Assembly: GCA_036936605.1 (NCBI GenBank)
Contig: JAUPFV010000005.1
Span: forward strand, 3,151,670 to 3,215,669
DNA length: 64,000 nucleotides
Direction of reading: 5' to 3'
Source of the DNA: Limnanthes douglasii subsp. nivea
Lineage: Eukaryota; Streptophyta; Magnoliopsida; Brassicales; Limnanthaceae
Part shown: positions 30,556 through 42,280 of the stretch, one piece after another
How positions within the stretch are numbered: position 1 is the first letter of the stretch
How the letters are laid out: each line of letters begins with the position of its first letter
Program-made: the position numbers and the translations under genes
Notes under the pieces: generated by a model
Seen by the model: the letters and a program-made list of their open reading frames with translations, nothing else
Database searches by the model: none
What the model was told of the DNA's origin: nothing

Positions 30556-32689
30556 ATGACTTCAAAACGTAGAAATATTGGGATAAACCCACCATCTAAT
30601 GTGGATCTCAATACCATGGATGAATTTTCTACAGAATCCCCTCACGTTGGCGCATTCTCCTCCCACGAAAGTGGTGGTGGAAGTACTAGTGGGGGGAGAT
30701 CTCGTAAGAAAACATCTTGGATTTGGAAACACTATACTTTATCAGAAGATGGTTTGTCTTGTATTTGTAAAAAGTGTAATAAATGTTATCTTCACGTAAG
30801 TGGATCTAGAAATATGGGCACTAGCACTATGGTAAAACATTTAATGAAATATGAAATATATGATCCTACAAAACCTAACCCAACTAATGTTTGCACGAAC
30901 CCTCAAACAGGTCTTCCTTTTGAGTTTAACCACGATACGTATAGGGAAGAAACAATGATTTATGCAGTCGGTAGTTTACAACCATTTAGTTTGTGGGATT
31001 CTTGGAGATACGAAAATTGGATGCAAGCTGGGGTAAACCCACAGGCAACACGCATTCCACGTACCTCTTTGCGATCGCTAGCCTTTAAATATTATTTACA
31101 AAGAAAAAAAGAGATTATTCAAACTATGCAGACTTTGCCATGGAATGTTTCGATTACTAGTGACATAGCTACTTTTATTGATTTAGATATGATATGTGTT
31201 ATTCTCTATTGGATGGACGCCCAATGGGTCCTCCAAAGGAGAATTATATGGTTTGAATCAATTGGGAAGCATAACGCACAAATAATTAGGGAGAGTATGA
31301 TTGAATGCATGAATGTTTATGGCATTAAAAACAAGATTATGTCTATTTCATTGGATAATGCATCTTCTAATATTAGTGCTATAACATTGCTTATACAAGA
31401 TTGCAATCCCCATTTTCCAAAATTGTTTCACACCAAATGTTTATGCCACGTACTTCAATTAATTGCGAAAGAAGGAATACGTCAGGTTCAGGGTGATTAT
31501 ATTACCCCTATAAAAAATGGGATCCTATTTTGCTCGACATCCGCTGCTAAAAAAGAGCTTTTAAAACACTTGTTATTTCAAATGGGAAAAAATATAAGAA
31601 ACTTTTATTAGATGTCGAAACTAGATGGAATTCTACTTACACAATGCTTGCACGTGCGCATGTTTTTAAAGAAGAGATTACGACGCTTTATAATACATAT
31701 CGTGAAACACCAATTGAACCAGATCATTGGAAATTTTGTGCACACATGTTAAGATTTTTAAGACTTTTTAAAGAAAACACCCTAACCTTTTCTTCACAAA
31801 ATCAACCTAATGCTCATTTGGCCCTTTTCACGATTACTAATCTTGCCATGCATATGGATGAATTTAGATCACATTATGCATGCGTAGACATGGTGCCCGG
31901 AATGGAATATATGTTCACAAAGTATTTTCATCCAATCCCTGATAGTTATTCATTTGCTTGCCTTTTAGATCCTTTTTCACGAAAAGAAAAATTTGAATTG
32001 CTAGATAAATGATTTTATAATTCTGTACGGTTTCCTACAGATAAACCACCGACCAATCAATTGACCCTCAAGGGTATATTAACGGTACATATGATAGTTT
32101 GTATAATATCTATGATAAGTATGATGTAATATATAGATCAAATACATCTACAAATGTAAGGAGTAGTAACAATAGGGGTAGAGGGAGAAATACTAACTAT
32201 GTTCAATTGGCAATGTTACGAAACAATGTTACAGAAACCCCTCAATCTGATAATGAGTTGTATAGATATTGGACCACTAGGTTTGATTTTACGAATTATC
32301 AAGACCAAGGTATTGAAGATATCATAAGATGGTGGGGTACCAAAACTGAAGAGTTTCCTATTCTTTGCAGGATTGTTAAAGAGATTTATGCTATACCTAT
32401 GTCTACAGTTGCAAGTGAGTGTGCTTTCAGCCAAGCGAGGTTGCAATACACGACTAAGAGAACAAGATTGACGGGCAAAAGACTTGGAGTGCTTGTGGCA
32501 GTTAAGGATTGAACAGCGGCGGATAAAAGGATGCAAGACATAGAGTTTAGAGACGAATTGAACGTAGACGACATCTTCGAAGATTATCCGGATGATTACG
32601 AAGATATACTTGAACAAGAAATTGCGGAAGAAAAGGAAGATGACGACGAAGATTTTACTTACGAAGAAGACGAAGCTGGAGATGAATGA
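30556..32689 (+). pseudogene. hAT transposase, broken
   Basis: Starts MTSKRRNIG. BED-type zinc finger with W.HY...CICKKC and TMVKHLMKY (the last zinc ligand, usually Cys or His, reads Tyr). DDE core: TSDIATF (first Asp), SLDNASSNI (second Asp), CLCHVLQLI, DVETRWNSTYTML, then the C-terminal dimerisation block ELYRYW, WWGTKTEEFPIL and IPMSTVASECAFS (Glu). An acidic tail follows (VDDIFEDYPDDYEDILEQE). Damage: frameshift near 31590, TGA at 32010-32012, frameshift near 32090, TGA at 32510-32512; both TGA sit where Trp fits. All domains remain in order. Confidence 0.9.
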
Positions 32690-33200
32690 TGTTTGTAATA
32701 GTTTTTTGCTATTTTGTATTGTAATTTGAAAACATTTGTACAACTCCTGGCCCGCACGAGTATAAATTGTGAACGGCTAAATTATCCAAAAATGACTTTA
32801 CCTTTTATTATAATAACAACAACTGTATTATGAAATACTTATAACTTCATAAGATCTAACTTTGGTTTAAAAAATAATAACAAACACTTGTGAAATTTAA
32901 AACCAAATCACAATAGTAATCAAAATGTAATATTAAAAATATAACCATAGAATTTGTAATATTTTAACATGATAAGATATAGTTTTGGTTTGTATTAGAT
33001 CTAAAAACATAATAATAATATTGAAAATTTGATAATAACATAAGTAATATTTAAAATTTTGGACTATATAATAATTACAACACTTAAAATATTAATAACC
33101 AACACTTAAAATATTTTAATCTCAATATTTTTTAAATATAACATTTTGGTTATAAAATAAATAAAATCAACATAATATTTACCAATAAACCGCCGGTTTT
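32690..33200. other. hAT 3' non-coding region
   Basis: AT-rich, no gene. Long runs of AATAATA and TTAAAATAT; nothing else recognised. Confidence 0.5.
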
Positions 33201-33214
33201 TTACAAATAAACCG

Positions 33215-33350
33215 TGGTTTCGCAGTCCTGTCGGGTTGCGGTCCTGCCGGGTTGCGGTCCTGGCGGGTTACTCCTTATGCGGTCCTGGCGGGTTGCGGTC
33301 CTGCCAGGTTGCTGTCCTAATGAGCCAGTTTGACAGGTAAACCGCCAGTT
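33215..33350 (+). repeat. hAT right subterminal repeats
   Basis: Copies of GGGTTGCGGTCCTG(C/G)CGGG and the trailer CCAGTTTGACAGGTAAACC, in the same orientation as the set at 27425-27545, rather than inverted as terminal repeats normally are. Confidence 0.8.
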
Positions 33351-33412
33351 CTTAAGCAGGTTGTCAGCTTTGAACCGTGGTTCCTGAACCATTAGACACC
33401 TCTAGATATGAC

Positions 33413-33765
33413 GGCCGACTTCCAAGTTGGACGGTTATGTGTTCACAATAATAAGACCAAGATAGGTAGGAACCAACCCATAACGTCGATCGTGGTTTAT
33501 ATTATGCTCCAATCATTAGCGCTCCAAATTTTTATATGAGTATCTTATTATTATTATTGATTAATTATTCAAACATGTTCAAATTAATCCCGTTTAAATC
33601 ATCCGATACGGTTGTTCCAATTTTTTTTTAATATCTTTTATAATACCAAATTCGGTTTATATATTTTTTTAAAAATTGATAATAAAATTGGTGTTTTTGA
33701 ATTTAGTGGATAATGATTTCGTATTTAGCTTTTTATCAGCAAGGTTCGTATTTTTTAAGTTATAA
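33413..33765. other. Flank between hAT and copia-derived repeat
   Basis: No gene recognised apart from the possible continuation of the short frame interrupted by the hAT element. Confidence 0.4.
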
Positions 33766-34741
33766 CATAGGAAATCCATATACTTATGTTCTAGCGGTGA
33801 AGTTCATGCACCTAAGTTTTAGTAACTAATGATCATGTATTTAAGTTTGAGCAGACACAAGTCTCGATAAAGATCCTACCTTTAAGTTCGAACATTTTTC
33901 TATGCACGTGAGTCTTGACAGAGTTTTTATCTTAAAGTTCTAGTAGACATCTTTGCATATAAATTTCGGTTGAACTCATGTCTCAGTTTTTTGAACTTAC
34001 ACTTATCGATTCTCCATGTTATAGTGACTTCAGTATTCATTTCTTGATGTTGCAATTACTATTTAAAAGAAATATTTAGTCCACATGCTTTCCAGATTTG
34101 CACAAGTCTCACAAATACGTGAATAATGAGACTAGTAATACCTTAGTCAGATCATAAGAAGGGTTTTCCTCACTTGAAACTTTTGCAACCTTCTACACCA
34201 AATCTCAAAATGAAGTGAATCTTGATATCTACATAATTATTTCGCTCATAAGACTTCATATTCCTATCAAATGAAAAGCACGAGCATTGTCACGTAATAG
34301 TCATTTATTGCTTTATACTACTTATCTAACTTCACAAATAATTTTAACCATATGGTTTCCTTCATCAGTTGAGTAACAAACATATATTCAGCTTTCGTCG
34401 ATGACAAGGTAAGAACCTTCTAAAGACAAGATTTTCAATTAAAAAATCCACCAAATATAGTAAACAAATTACCCGTAGTTGACGTCATAGTGTCAAGGAA
34501 ACCTGCATAATCAGAATTAGCATACCCCTTTCAGAAATTCATCATCTTTGTACTTCATTTTATAATACAACCCAATATTAGTTGAACCCTTTAAATATCT
34601 CATGATCCATTTAAGAGCGTGCTAGTGAGACTTCCGTGAATCAGATAAAAATCTATTTAAAATACTAATTGAGTATGCAATATCAGGGCTCGTGCATATC
34701 ATTGCATACATTATGATTTTGAAATATTAGCATATGGTATC
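33766..34741 (-). repeat. Direct repeat copy 1 (~976 bp), decayed copia 3' region
   Basis: Matches 37230-38190 from CATAGGAAAT to CATATGGTATC with perhaps 5% differences. On the minus strand it contains copia RT-RNase H remnants: MYAMICTSPDIAYSISILNR (about 34625-34715), then ALKWIMRYLKG, followed by fragments of the RNase H 'W.S..Q..v..ST.eaEY' region. The left part (33766-34020) resembles the LTR seen at 41960-42260. Confidence 0.8.
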
Positions 34742-34766
34742 TGCGACTCTCGAATATGGCCTATGT

Positions 34767-35645
34767 TTAATGATCGTCGACCTCTGAGAGAATAGTTGCA
34801 GACTTATCCTGAGAAACTGATCTTCTTTTCTGTACAATAGGTCGAACATCATGCCGTGCTGCGAGTTTATGACATATTATCTCTAGAGGTACGCCCATAA
34901 CATCCTCTGCACACCAAGCAAACATATTTAATTTTGTCGACAAAAATGCAATCAATTTTTCTCTGAACTCAAAAGAAAGCTTTACTCCAATCTTCAAAAA
35001 ATTTCCTTCTTCAAACTTATGATTATCGTGATCTTCATCCGGAACCAGAAATCCGGGGGCCTCCCTCGGATCATCACAAGGAGTGATTACCGAGGAAGTC
35101 CCCTTTAACTGCTACGCTTTTTCTGATGTTTCTCCCCAAACTCCTGTCGAGGATAAAGCTATCTGATAACATTCTCGAGCCATCTTCTGGCTGCTCCTGA
35201 TCGTCCCTATATTGTTCCCTACCACATATTTCAAGCATTGGTGTACTGTCGAGATAACACCATGCATCCTGGACAGCCAAAAACGGCCCAAAATTGCATT
35301 GTACGAAGTTGGTGCATCTACGACTATAAATAAAACTTCAACTTCCTTTTTGAAAGGTCCACGACCGAGCTCCACCACACACTGAAACTCTCCCACGACT
35401 ATTGTTGTTGCTCCTATAAAGCCCACTATAGTTTTGTCGGATCGTCGTATAACAGGTGGGTCAGAAATTCTCCTGTAGGTACTCATAAACAAAATATTCG
35501 CAGAACTTCCCGAATCAATAAGTATCTTCTGAACTTGGTCACCGGCTATAACCACAGCAATAATCATCGCATCTTCATGCGGGCCCACTACATTCCTCAT
35601 ATCATCATCGTCAAAACATATGATAGGGGAGGGCAAGCGAATCAT
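34767..35645 (-). pseudogene. Ty3/gypsy protease and pre-RT segment, broken by one stop
   Basis: A single frame 35645-34767 interrupted by TAG at 35112-35114. Retropepsin: VQKILIDSGSSANILF (active-site DSG) and YNAILGRFWL. After the stop, FREKLIAFLSTKLNMFAWCAEDVMGVP and RPIVQKRRS match the conserved segment before gypsy RT. It ends at EVDDH and a stop, just before the repeat junction at 34741. Confidence 0.85.
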
Positions 35646-37111
35646 CTGCGCTGAAACCCTGCTTCAATCTGTGTGGTTATATTTACAATATGTCTTTTCC
35701 GCGAACTATTAGAGTTCCCGACAATGGTATCTCCTCCGAAGATAGCTAGCGACTCGAAAAAATCACATAGATCATTTACTTTCCCCCTTGGAATATTCTC
35801 CTCTACCATGTTCACGTTATTTCTCCCTTCCTTAGGATCCAGATACTCTACTACAATATCAAAAGCATCAACCTCTTCGGAAATCACCATTGTTGTGTCA
35901 GTATTCTTTGGGACAGCCTTTATTGCAGTATTTTTCTGGGTATGCTTTTTCACGACTTCTAATAACATTCCATTTTCAATTAAAGCTTGCACCTCTTTTT
36001 TAAAAGCGATGCATTCCTTAGTGTCATCCCCAATGTCCTCATGGTACTTACAGAACCTGTTAGCACTTATGCTTTCCCTCGAAGTTTGAATAGGAAAAGG
36101 TTTTCTGAACTGCACTGTTGATCTTGCCCTATCAAATATCGTAGCCACATTTTCCGTTAACTCAGCAAAATAGTCCGGACGAATCCATTGGTTCGAAATT
36201 GGCCTTGATCCTTGGTTATAGCTTTGCTAATTACTATAGTTCTGCTGGTTTGTTCTCGGCCTTGGCGAATACTGACACACACCCTTGGCTTGAACACTAG
36301 CACGAGGCCCTTGATTACTAGACTCAGACCTTTGAAATTGGTTTTGGTCCAGCTGATCACTTGATCCTTTTTCAGATGCCTGAGTCTCCTCCACCAAAAT
36401 TCTTTTCTCAACTTGATCCAGTAATGCCCCAAAAGTCATCGCCTGACTCTCTGTTACCGTATCCTTTAAGAGTCCGGGGAATGCCGCTAGTGCCACAGAA
36501 TCTTTGCAGTACTCCATATTTGTTTTTGTTTTAACGAATCGATTGGTGTAATTCTTCAAGCTTTCCTCGACTTTTTTCCTACAATAGATAATCGTGTCTC
36601 CATTAGCTCGAAATTTCTTACTCCCCACAAAATGTTGTCTAAAGATATACCAAAACATGTCGAAATTCTTTATCGAGTCCTGCGGAAGCCTGTTGTACCA
36701 CTTGGAAGCCACCCCTTTGAAGGTCTGAGAAAACGCTCTACACAGCAATTTATCATTGTCATCAAAATTGATCATGTAATTTTTGAATTGCTCGATGTGA
36801 TTGTCAGGATCCTGCGTCCCATCGAACTTTTCTAGCTTCAAAATATCAAAGTGTTTTCGGAGGTTGCCTGCTAGAATTTCCGAGGACAAAGGAGAAGCTC
36901 TCCAATTATGACCCGTCCTATAGATATTAGCTCTTAAATTTCCATGGTTCGGAAAATAGAGTCCCTCCTCGGACGGTAGAGTGTACTGATGCTGCCACTC
37001 CGAATTCCGCTGATCGACATTTTGGTTCCCAGAAGGAAAATTCATTTGGTCATAACCTTGCTCATTAGCATGAGCATGATAATTCTTTTCCCTCGGAGAA
37101 TTTCTCTCCAA
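35642..37111 (-). pseudogene. Ty3/gypsy gag, broken by one stop
   Basis: One frame from ATG at 37111 to 35642 with a TAG at 36227-36229 where CAG (Gln) fits (NYSN*QSYNQGS). The retrotransposon gag domain covers FDGTQDPDNHIEQFKNYM ... KGVASKWYNRLP ... FRQHFVGSKK ... ESLKNYTNRFV. A CCHC-like segment CKYHEDIGDDTKEC follows (usually C.yH...GH.Tee C; here the second-position His of the knuckle reads Asp). It ends in a 4-base ATGA overlap with the protease frame, which may be an indel. Confidence 0.85.
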
Positions 37112-37229
37112 ACTCCTTCCTCTCAGGTGCTCCTCATGCTTTCTGCCATATCTTTTCTTTCGATGACTCCTCCTCGGAGACGATTCTAGTGAACTGTAGC
37201 GAGAATAATCACTTGAATCAGAGGGAATT

Positions 37230-38190
37230 CATAGGAAATTCATGTACTTATGTTCTAGCGACGAAGTTCATGCACCTAAGGTTTAGTAACTAATGATCAT
37301 GTATTTAAGTTTGAGCAGACACGAGTCTCGATAAAGATCCTACCTTTAAGTTCGAACATTTTTTTATGCACATGAGTCTTGACAGAGTTTCTGCCTTAAA
37401 GTTCTAGTAGATATCTTTTCATTTAAGTTTTAGTTCTTTGAGCCTACACTTATCGATTCTCCACGTTATAGTGACTCGAGTATTCATTTTTTGATGTTGT
37501 AATTACTATTTAAAAGGAATATTTTGTCCACTTGCTTCCCCGATTTGCACAAGTCTCATACAATACATGAAGTATAAAACTAGTAGTACCTTAGTCAGAT
37601 CATAAGAAGGTCTTCCTCACTTAAAACTTTTGCAACCTTTTACACCACATCTTAAAATGAAGTGGATCTTGATATCTACATAATTAGTTCGCTCATAAGA
37701 CTTCATAGTCCTCATCAAATGAAAAGAACGAGCATTGTCACATAACGAAGTCATTTATTGCTTTATACTACTTATTTAACTTCATAAATATTTTTAACCA
37801 TATGGTTTCTTCATCAGTTGAGTAACAAACATATATTCAGCTTCCGTCGATGAGAAGGTAAGAACCTTCTAAAGACAAGATTTTCAATTAACAAATCCAC
37901 TAAATATAGTAAACAGATTACCCGTAGTTGACGTTATAGTGTCAAGGCAACCTGCATAATCAGAATTATCATACCCCTTTCAGAAATTTATCATCTTTGT
38001 ACTTCATTTTATAATACAACCCAATATTTGTTGAGCCCTTTAAATATCTCATGAGCCATTTAAGAGCGTGCTAGTGAGACTTCCTTGAATCAGATTAAAA
38101 TTTATTTAAAATACTAATTGAGTATGCACTACCAGGGCTCGTGCATATCATTGCATACATTATGATTTTGAAATATTAGCATATGGTATC
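37230..38190 (-). repeat. Direct repeat copy 2 (~961 bp), decayed copia 3' region
   Basis: Partner of 33766-34741. This copy is contiguous on its right with the rest of the decayed copia element, so it is probably the original location. The left end carries LTR-like sequence. Confidence 0.8.
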
Positions 38191-38644
38191 CTTTTTATAA
38201 ACTTGTTATGTTTTACTTGTTAGGTGCTTGGGTAGTATTAATATTGAAATGGACACCAATAGAGTTTCAATATTTCAGAATTCAGGCATGTCAAACTTTG
38301 TGAGAAATTTATGTATGCATTCTTGTTGAGATATGAATAAATAACCTCTCAACATGTTCATTTTATGTCAATCCCAATTTTTTTTAAATTGTCACATATC
38401 CTTCATTTCAAACTCTTGATGCAGGTGGATCTTCACAGTTTCGACCATTTTCATGTATTTTTTATGTAACTCTGTGTCATCCACATACAGTAACAACGTG
38501 ATATGTCTCCATTTATGTTATTTTCCATTACAATAAACAATTGTTATATCAACTTCTCACATAATTGATTGCTTTTATGAAAATATCAAATCTCTCACTT
38601 TGCTGTTTTGGTGACTGTTTCCACATATAGAGGTTTTTTAACAA

Positions 38645-38869
38645 TCATACATTTTTTCTTTTCTTTTTTAAAAAACCTTTGGGGTGACTGAGGTAGCTAG
38701 TATCCTTTTTATATCCATGCAAGAAGGAAATAGTAATATATATTTTATCTAACTCAAGATCAAATCTACCAACAATTGACATCATATTTCTTATAGAGTT
38801 TGGTTTCACAACCGGTGAGAAAAATTTATTAATCAATATCCTGTATTTTATGAAGCCCATATCCACCAA
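38645..38869 (-). pseudogene. Copia element 2 reverse transcriptase fragment
   Basis: FFSPVVKPNSIRNMMSIVGRFDLELDK and ISFLHG match the copia RT block 'faPVvk..siR.lls....f...l.qmDv..AFLhG'. The catalytic Asp-containing 'MDVKTAF' segment reads IYITISF, so the first catalytic Asp is lost. Confidence 0.75.
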
Positions 38870-39141
38870 CCTAGATTTGTACCTAGATAATTCAACTCGA
38901 GCTTATATTGAATATTCTTTTGCATCTAACCAGATTCTAACCCTTCAGTTGCTTCATAAGAATCCAAGTGTCATTCTTATATAGAGAAATCAGTTCTTCC
39001 TTCATTGTTTTTAGCCACCCCAAATTATCACTTCTCTTCATAGCATCATGATAACTCTCATATTCAAGAAGATACTCATGTATTTCAATCGATAAATCAT
39101 AACCTATAATGAAAGTATAGTCGTACCTCTATGTAAATTTC

Positions 39142-39568
39142 CTAAGTTTTGTGCATTATTCCATACCAATTGATAACTATCAGTATCATCATGTTACTTT
39201 TTAGTCCAATCACCCGAAGTATATGTATCATTAAATTCTCGGCCAAGGCCAAGCTCATACAATGGTTGTACTTTCTCTGCAAGAACTGAGCATATGCTAA
39301 GTTTGAAACCATCTTTGGTAGAAACATTCTCACCCTCAATTTCTTATTCAAACTTCATCTCAACTTCATCTATTTTTCCAACAATACTAGGTGTAGTCTT
39401 CACCTTCTTCACCAATGTCATATCTTCTTTATTAGATACAACATATTTGCTACTTAAAGATTTTAGACTTTCAGGTTCCATAAAACACAACCTATACCAT
39501 TTTACTTCTTTTGAATAATCGAGCAACAAACATTTTAATGCTCTTTGTTGAAGCTTAACTTGCTTCAC
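39142..39568 (-). pseudogene. Copia element 2 integrase C-terminal/linker fragment
   Basis: LQQRALKCLLLDYSKEVKWYRLCFMEPESLK resembles the copia 'kLdpra.kCvFlGY..gvKGYrlw' motif that follows the integrase core, and SKYVVSNKEDM the 's.dV.FnE' segment. Broken by stops. Confidence 0.6.
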
Positions 39569-41623
39569 ATGTACATAGTTATCTCATTCGTACACTCTCA
39601 AATGTTTCAGCCTGGTTTTCTTCCAGTTTATATCTATTGTGAACTTGAAATTCAGCATGAAAGATGGATTCATGTTGATGATATATGCGTTTGTATTGAT
39701 AGTTTCTCCTCAAAGAGTTTGTACAATACAAACTTTCAGAACCAGGCGTCTTACCATTTCCAATAAGGTTCGGTTTATCGTCTCACTAATAAAATTATAT
39801 TAAGGATTTCCTTTCACGGTCATGTGTCTAACAATGATAAGTTTAGAGCAATAGCTAGTGCATTCACAAATTTTAAGTCATTGTTAGTCCTTAACTTCTT
39901 TAACATCTTTCCAATTTGCTTCTCCACAAGCTTCTTCCACTGCTTAAAAGTATCAAAAAAATTCTTTCAAAAATATAACTCATGCTCTCCTAGATTCTTC
40001 ATTAACGAGAGACATAAAGTACCTTACATCTTCCATTGTATGATGTTTTGTAAGTTCGTAAAAGTTAGAATGAACATATCAATCACATCATGATAAGGAT
40101 ATTTTTTATACATAAAATCTGGATAATTATAAAGCTTAAAATATTGATTTATATTAAATTAGATGTAATTTTTTATACGTTACTAATCAATATTATTCCG
40201 CATTTATTAAGTCAACTAGTTATATAGTCATTCGAACAACTAGTGAACCTTTCAAAATCCTTGTTCTGTCGTCTCCACCCTATAATTGAACTCTTCTTCA
40301 TCTAACATTTCAATAGAAATAAGTTTACATTTAACTTTTGGGACATACTGCACATTTGTTATCACTTTCTTAAGTCTTGTAAACAAGTTGAGTTCAATGT
40401 TCCACATTTCCTTTACAACACGAGCTCATCATTCCATAATATAAACTTACCACTATCAAACAACTTCAGGTTTTCAAACCAATAATTAATGGAAATAATA
40501 TCGAATGAAGCTCATGAGTCTAAAATCCACCTGTTATTGTACCTACAAGTTGACACCTTTAAAATATTAGTATATTCTAATCATCCAAGATTAATGAAAC
40601 ATCTACATATTCAAACTTCCATGACTATCTTTTTTTCCTCTCAAAATAATTCTTACTAACATGATCTTCCTTCTTGCATCACCAACAACTTATCCTAGAA
40701 GCACTCATAAATCTCCTGAATATAGGCCAATAGTTTCATATCTTATTATCTGAATCTCTACTTCCATGCCTCTCTCTCACGCTTAGTCCTAACCCATATG
40801 AGAAACTATTCAAAATTATTTTTGTCTCATGCAAATGGGTTCTACCCTATTACATATTATATGGACGAGGACGCTTTAACCTCATCTACAAATCGCTTAT
40901 CAATGACAACAAAGAAATCTCTGCATTAGGAAACGTTTGGTGTTAATATTTAGAGATTAAAATAGCTTTCTCTTGTGATTTATCAAGATTAAACTTCATA
41001 GAACTCATTTTTATGATTGTGTTATGTTTTTCTCGTGATATCTGAATCTCTACACTCAATATTTGTAACGACATGCGTCCTTCTACATTTTATATATCAC
41101 CAACAATAAATATAACTGCATATTTTTTTTTCTCACCATACAACTTATTAATAAACAATTGTGACTAATTGAATATTAAATTCCTTCGACAGTTGGTTGA
41201 GACTAAGGCTTTGTTAATAACAGGTTTCAACAATGGGCAAAGATTCAACGTTAGTTGCAAGTTACTTCTTACAAGTGTGGCGGGAAGGAACAAAACTTAA
41301 ATTCTTTAGTTCCAAGAACTAAGTTAACAAGAAAGAAAAAAAAATACGTATATATATAATCAATAAAAAACACAAGATTTAACATAATTTGGATTGCCAA
41401 TACATAAATAGGAAAATGTCTACTAATTTTATATTCAATCAAGATTATAAGAAACTTCTGAAACACAATTAACACAACCATTCCACTATATATTTCCCAA
41501 ACTTCTCAAGGTTACGTAGAAAATTCTCGACTCTCGTTCTTTATCTCTCGATAAAGTTTATAATTTTACTTCTCTTTCTAAGTCTCGGTAATTTTCTCTC
41601 TATGTAACATAACTCTAATACCA

Positions 41624-42280
41624 AACAAACTTCAATCTTTTCTCCCTCTATCTCTTTCTTTCTCTCTATATATATAACCAAGGATGGGTGAAATAAGTAC
41701 TCAAAACTAACAATATTAACTAGTTATTTATTTTTACAAACAATAGAAATGTAGTGGAACCACCCGCTCTAATATTTATAATGGCTTATACTATCGAACA
41801 AGTAGTGACACCAACCTATAACATTTATATCCTAATATTATTTCTTACTAATTCTTCAAGAACATTAAGATCAATCATCTTTTAATCAATGACTGAACCC
41901 ATCTTTTCATATTATTCTCATAATATCTAATTTAGTTTCATCCACAACTACTAAAGTTTTTTATAAGTTTTGGTAGGTAAAGTCTCGACCCCTAAGTTCC
42001 AACAAGTAATGATTATGTACTTAGGTTCCATCAGCAAGGTTTATGCGCCCTAAGTTCCAAGAGGTAAAATCCACGTACTTAATATCTAGAGTGAAGTCTT
42101 TGCACCTAAGTTCAAACATGCAATGTTCATGCATTTAGGTTCCAACGGTTTCTTATACACATAAGTCTCGGCAGAGCTCATACTCTTAAGTTCCATGAAA
42201 TGTCTTTATACTTAAGTCTCAACTGAGTTCTTGCTTCAGTCACTTTGAATTTACACTTAAAAAGCTGCATAAATACTCGA
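41624..42280 (-). repeat. Probable 5' LTR of copia element 2 with internal AAGTTCC repeats
   Basis: Starts beside the degenerate PBS. Contains many spaced copies of CCTAAGTTCCAA/CTTAAGTCTC (41970-42250), also seen at 33800-33960 and 37260-37420. The right limit is unclear. Confidence 0.55.

Larger units (their letters stand above)
27379..33404 (+). mobile_element. hAT DNA transposon, 6026 bp, with two divergent genes
   Basis: The left end TAGAGGTGTCAAACGGG at 27379 and the right end, whose complement reads TAGAGGTGTCTAATGG, share a perfect 10-bp terminus. An 8-bp target duplication GATATGAC flanks it (27371-27378 and 33405-33412), the hAT hallmark. It contains a hAT transposase (plus), a second gene (minus), and a palindrome-rich spacer. 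Both genes have stops, so the copy is not autonomous. Confidence 0.96.
34742..37229 (-). mobile_element. Ty3/gypsy fragment: gag, protease and pre-RT segment only
   Basis: Minus-strand gypsy coding sequence lying exactly between the two copia-derived direct repeats. It begins upstream of gag and stops at the start of the RT region, so RT, RNase H and integrase are missing. No LTR of its own was found. Confidence 0.8.
37230..42280 (-). mobile_element. Decayed Ty1/copia element 2
   Basis: Minus-strand relic. Order from right: LTR-like region (about 41624-42280), a degenerate PBS (TGGTATTAGAGTT on the minus strand, 41611-41623), faint gag (about 40500-40900), integrase/linker remnants (LQQRALKCLLLDYSKEVKWY at about 39490-39560), RT (38645-38869), then RNase H and 3' LTR-like sequence in 37230-38190. 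Many stops. The family is different from the young copia at 4744. Confidence 0.75.
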
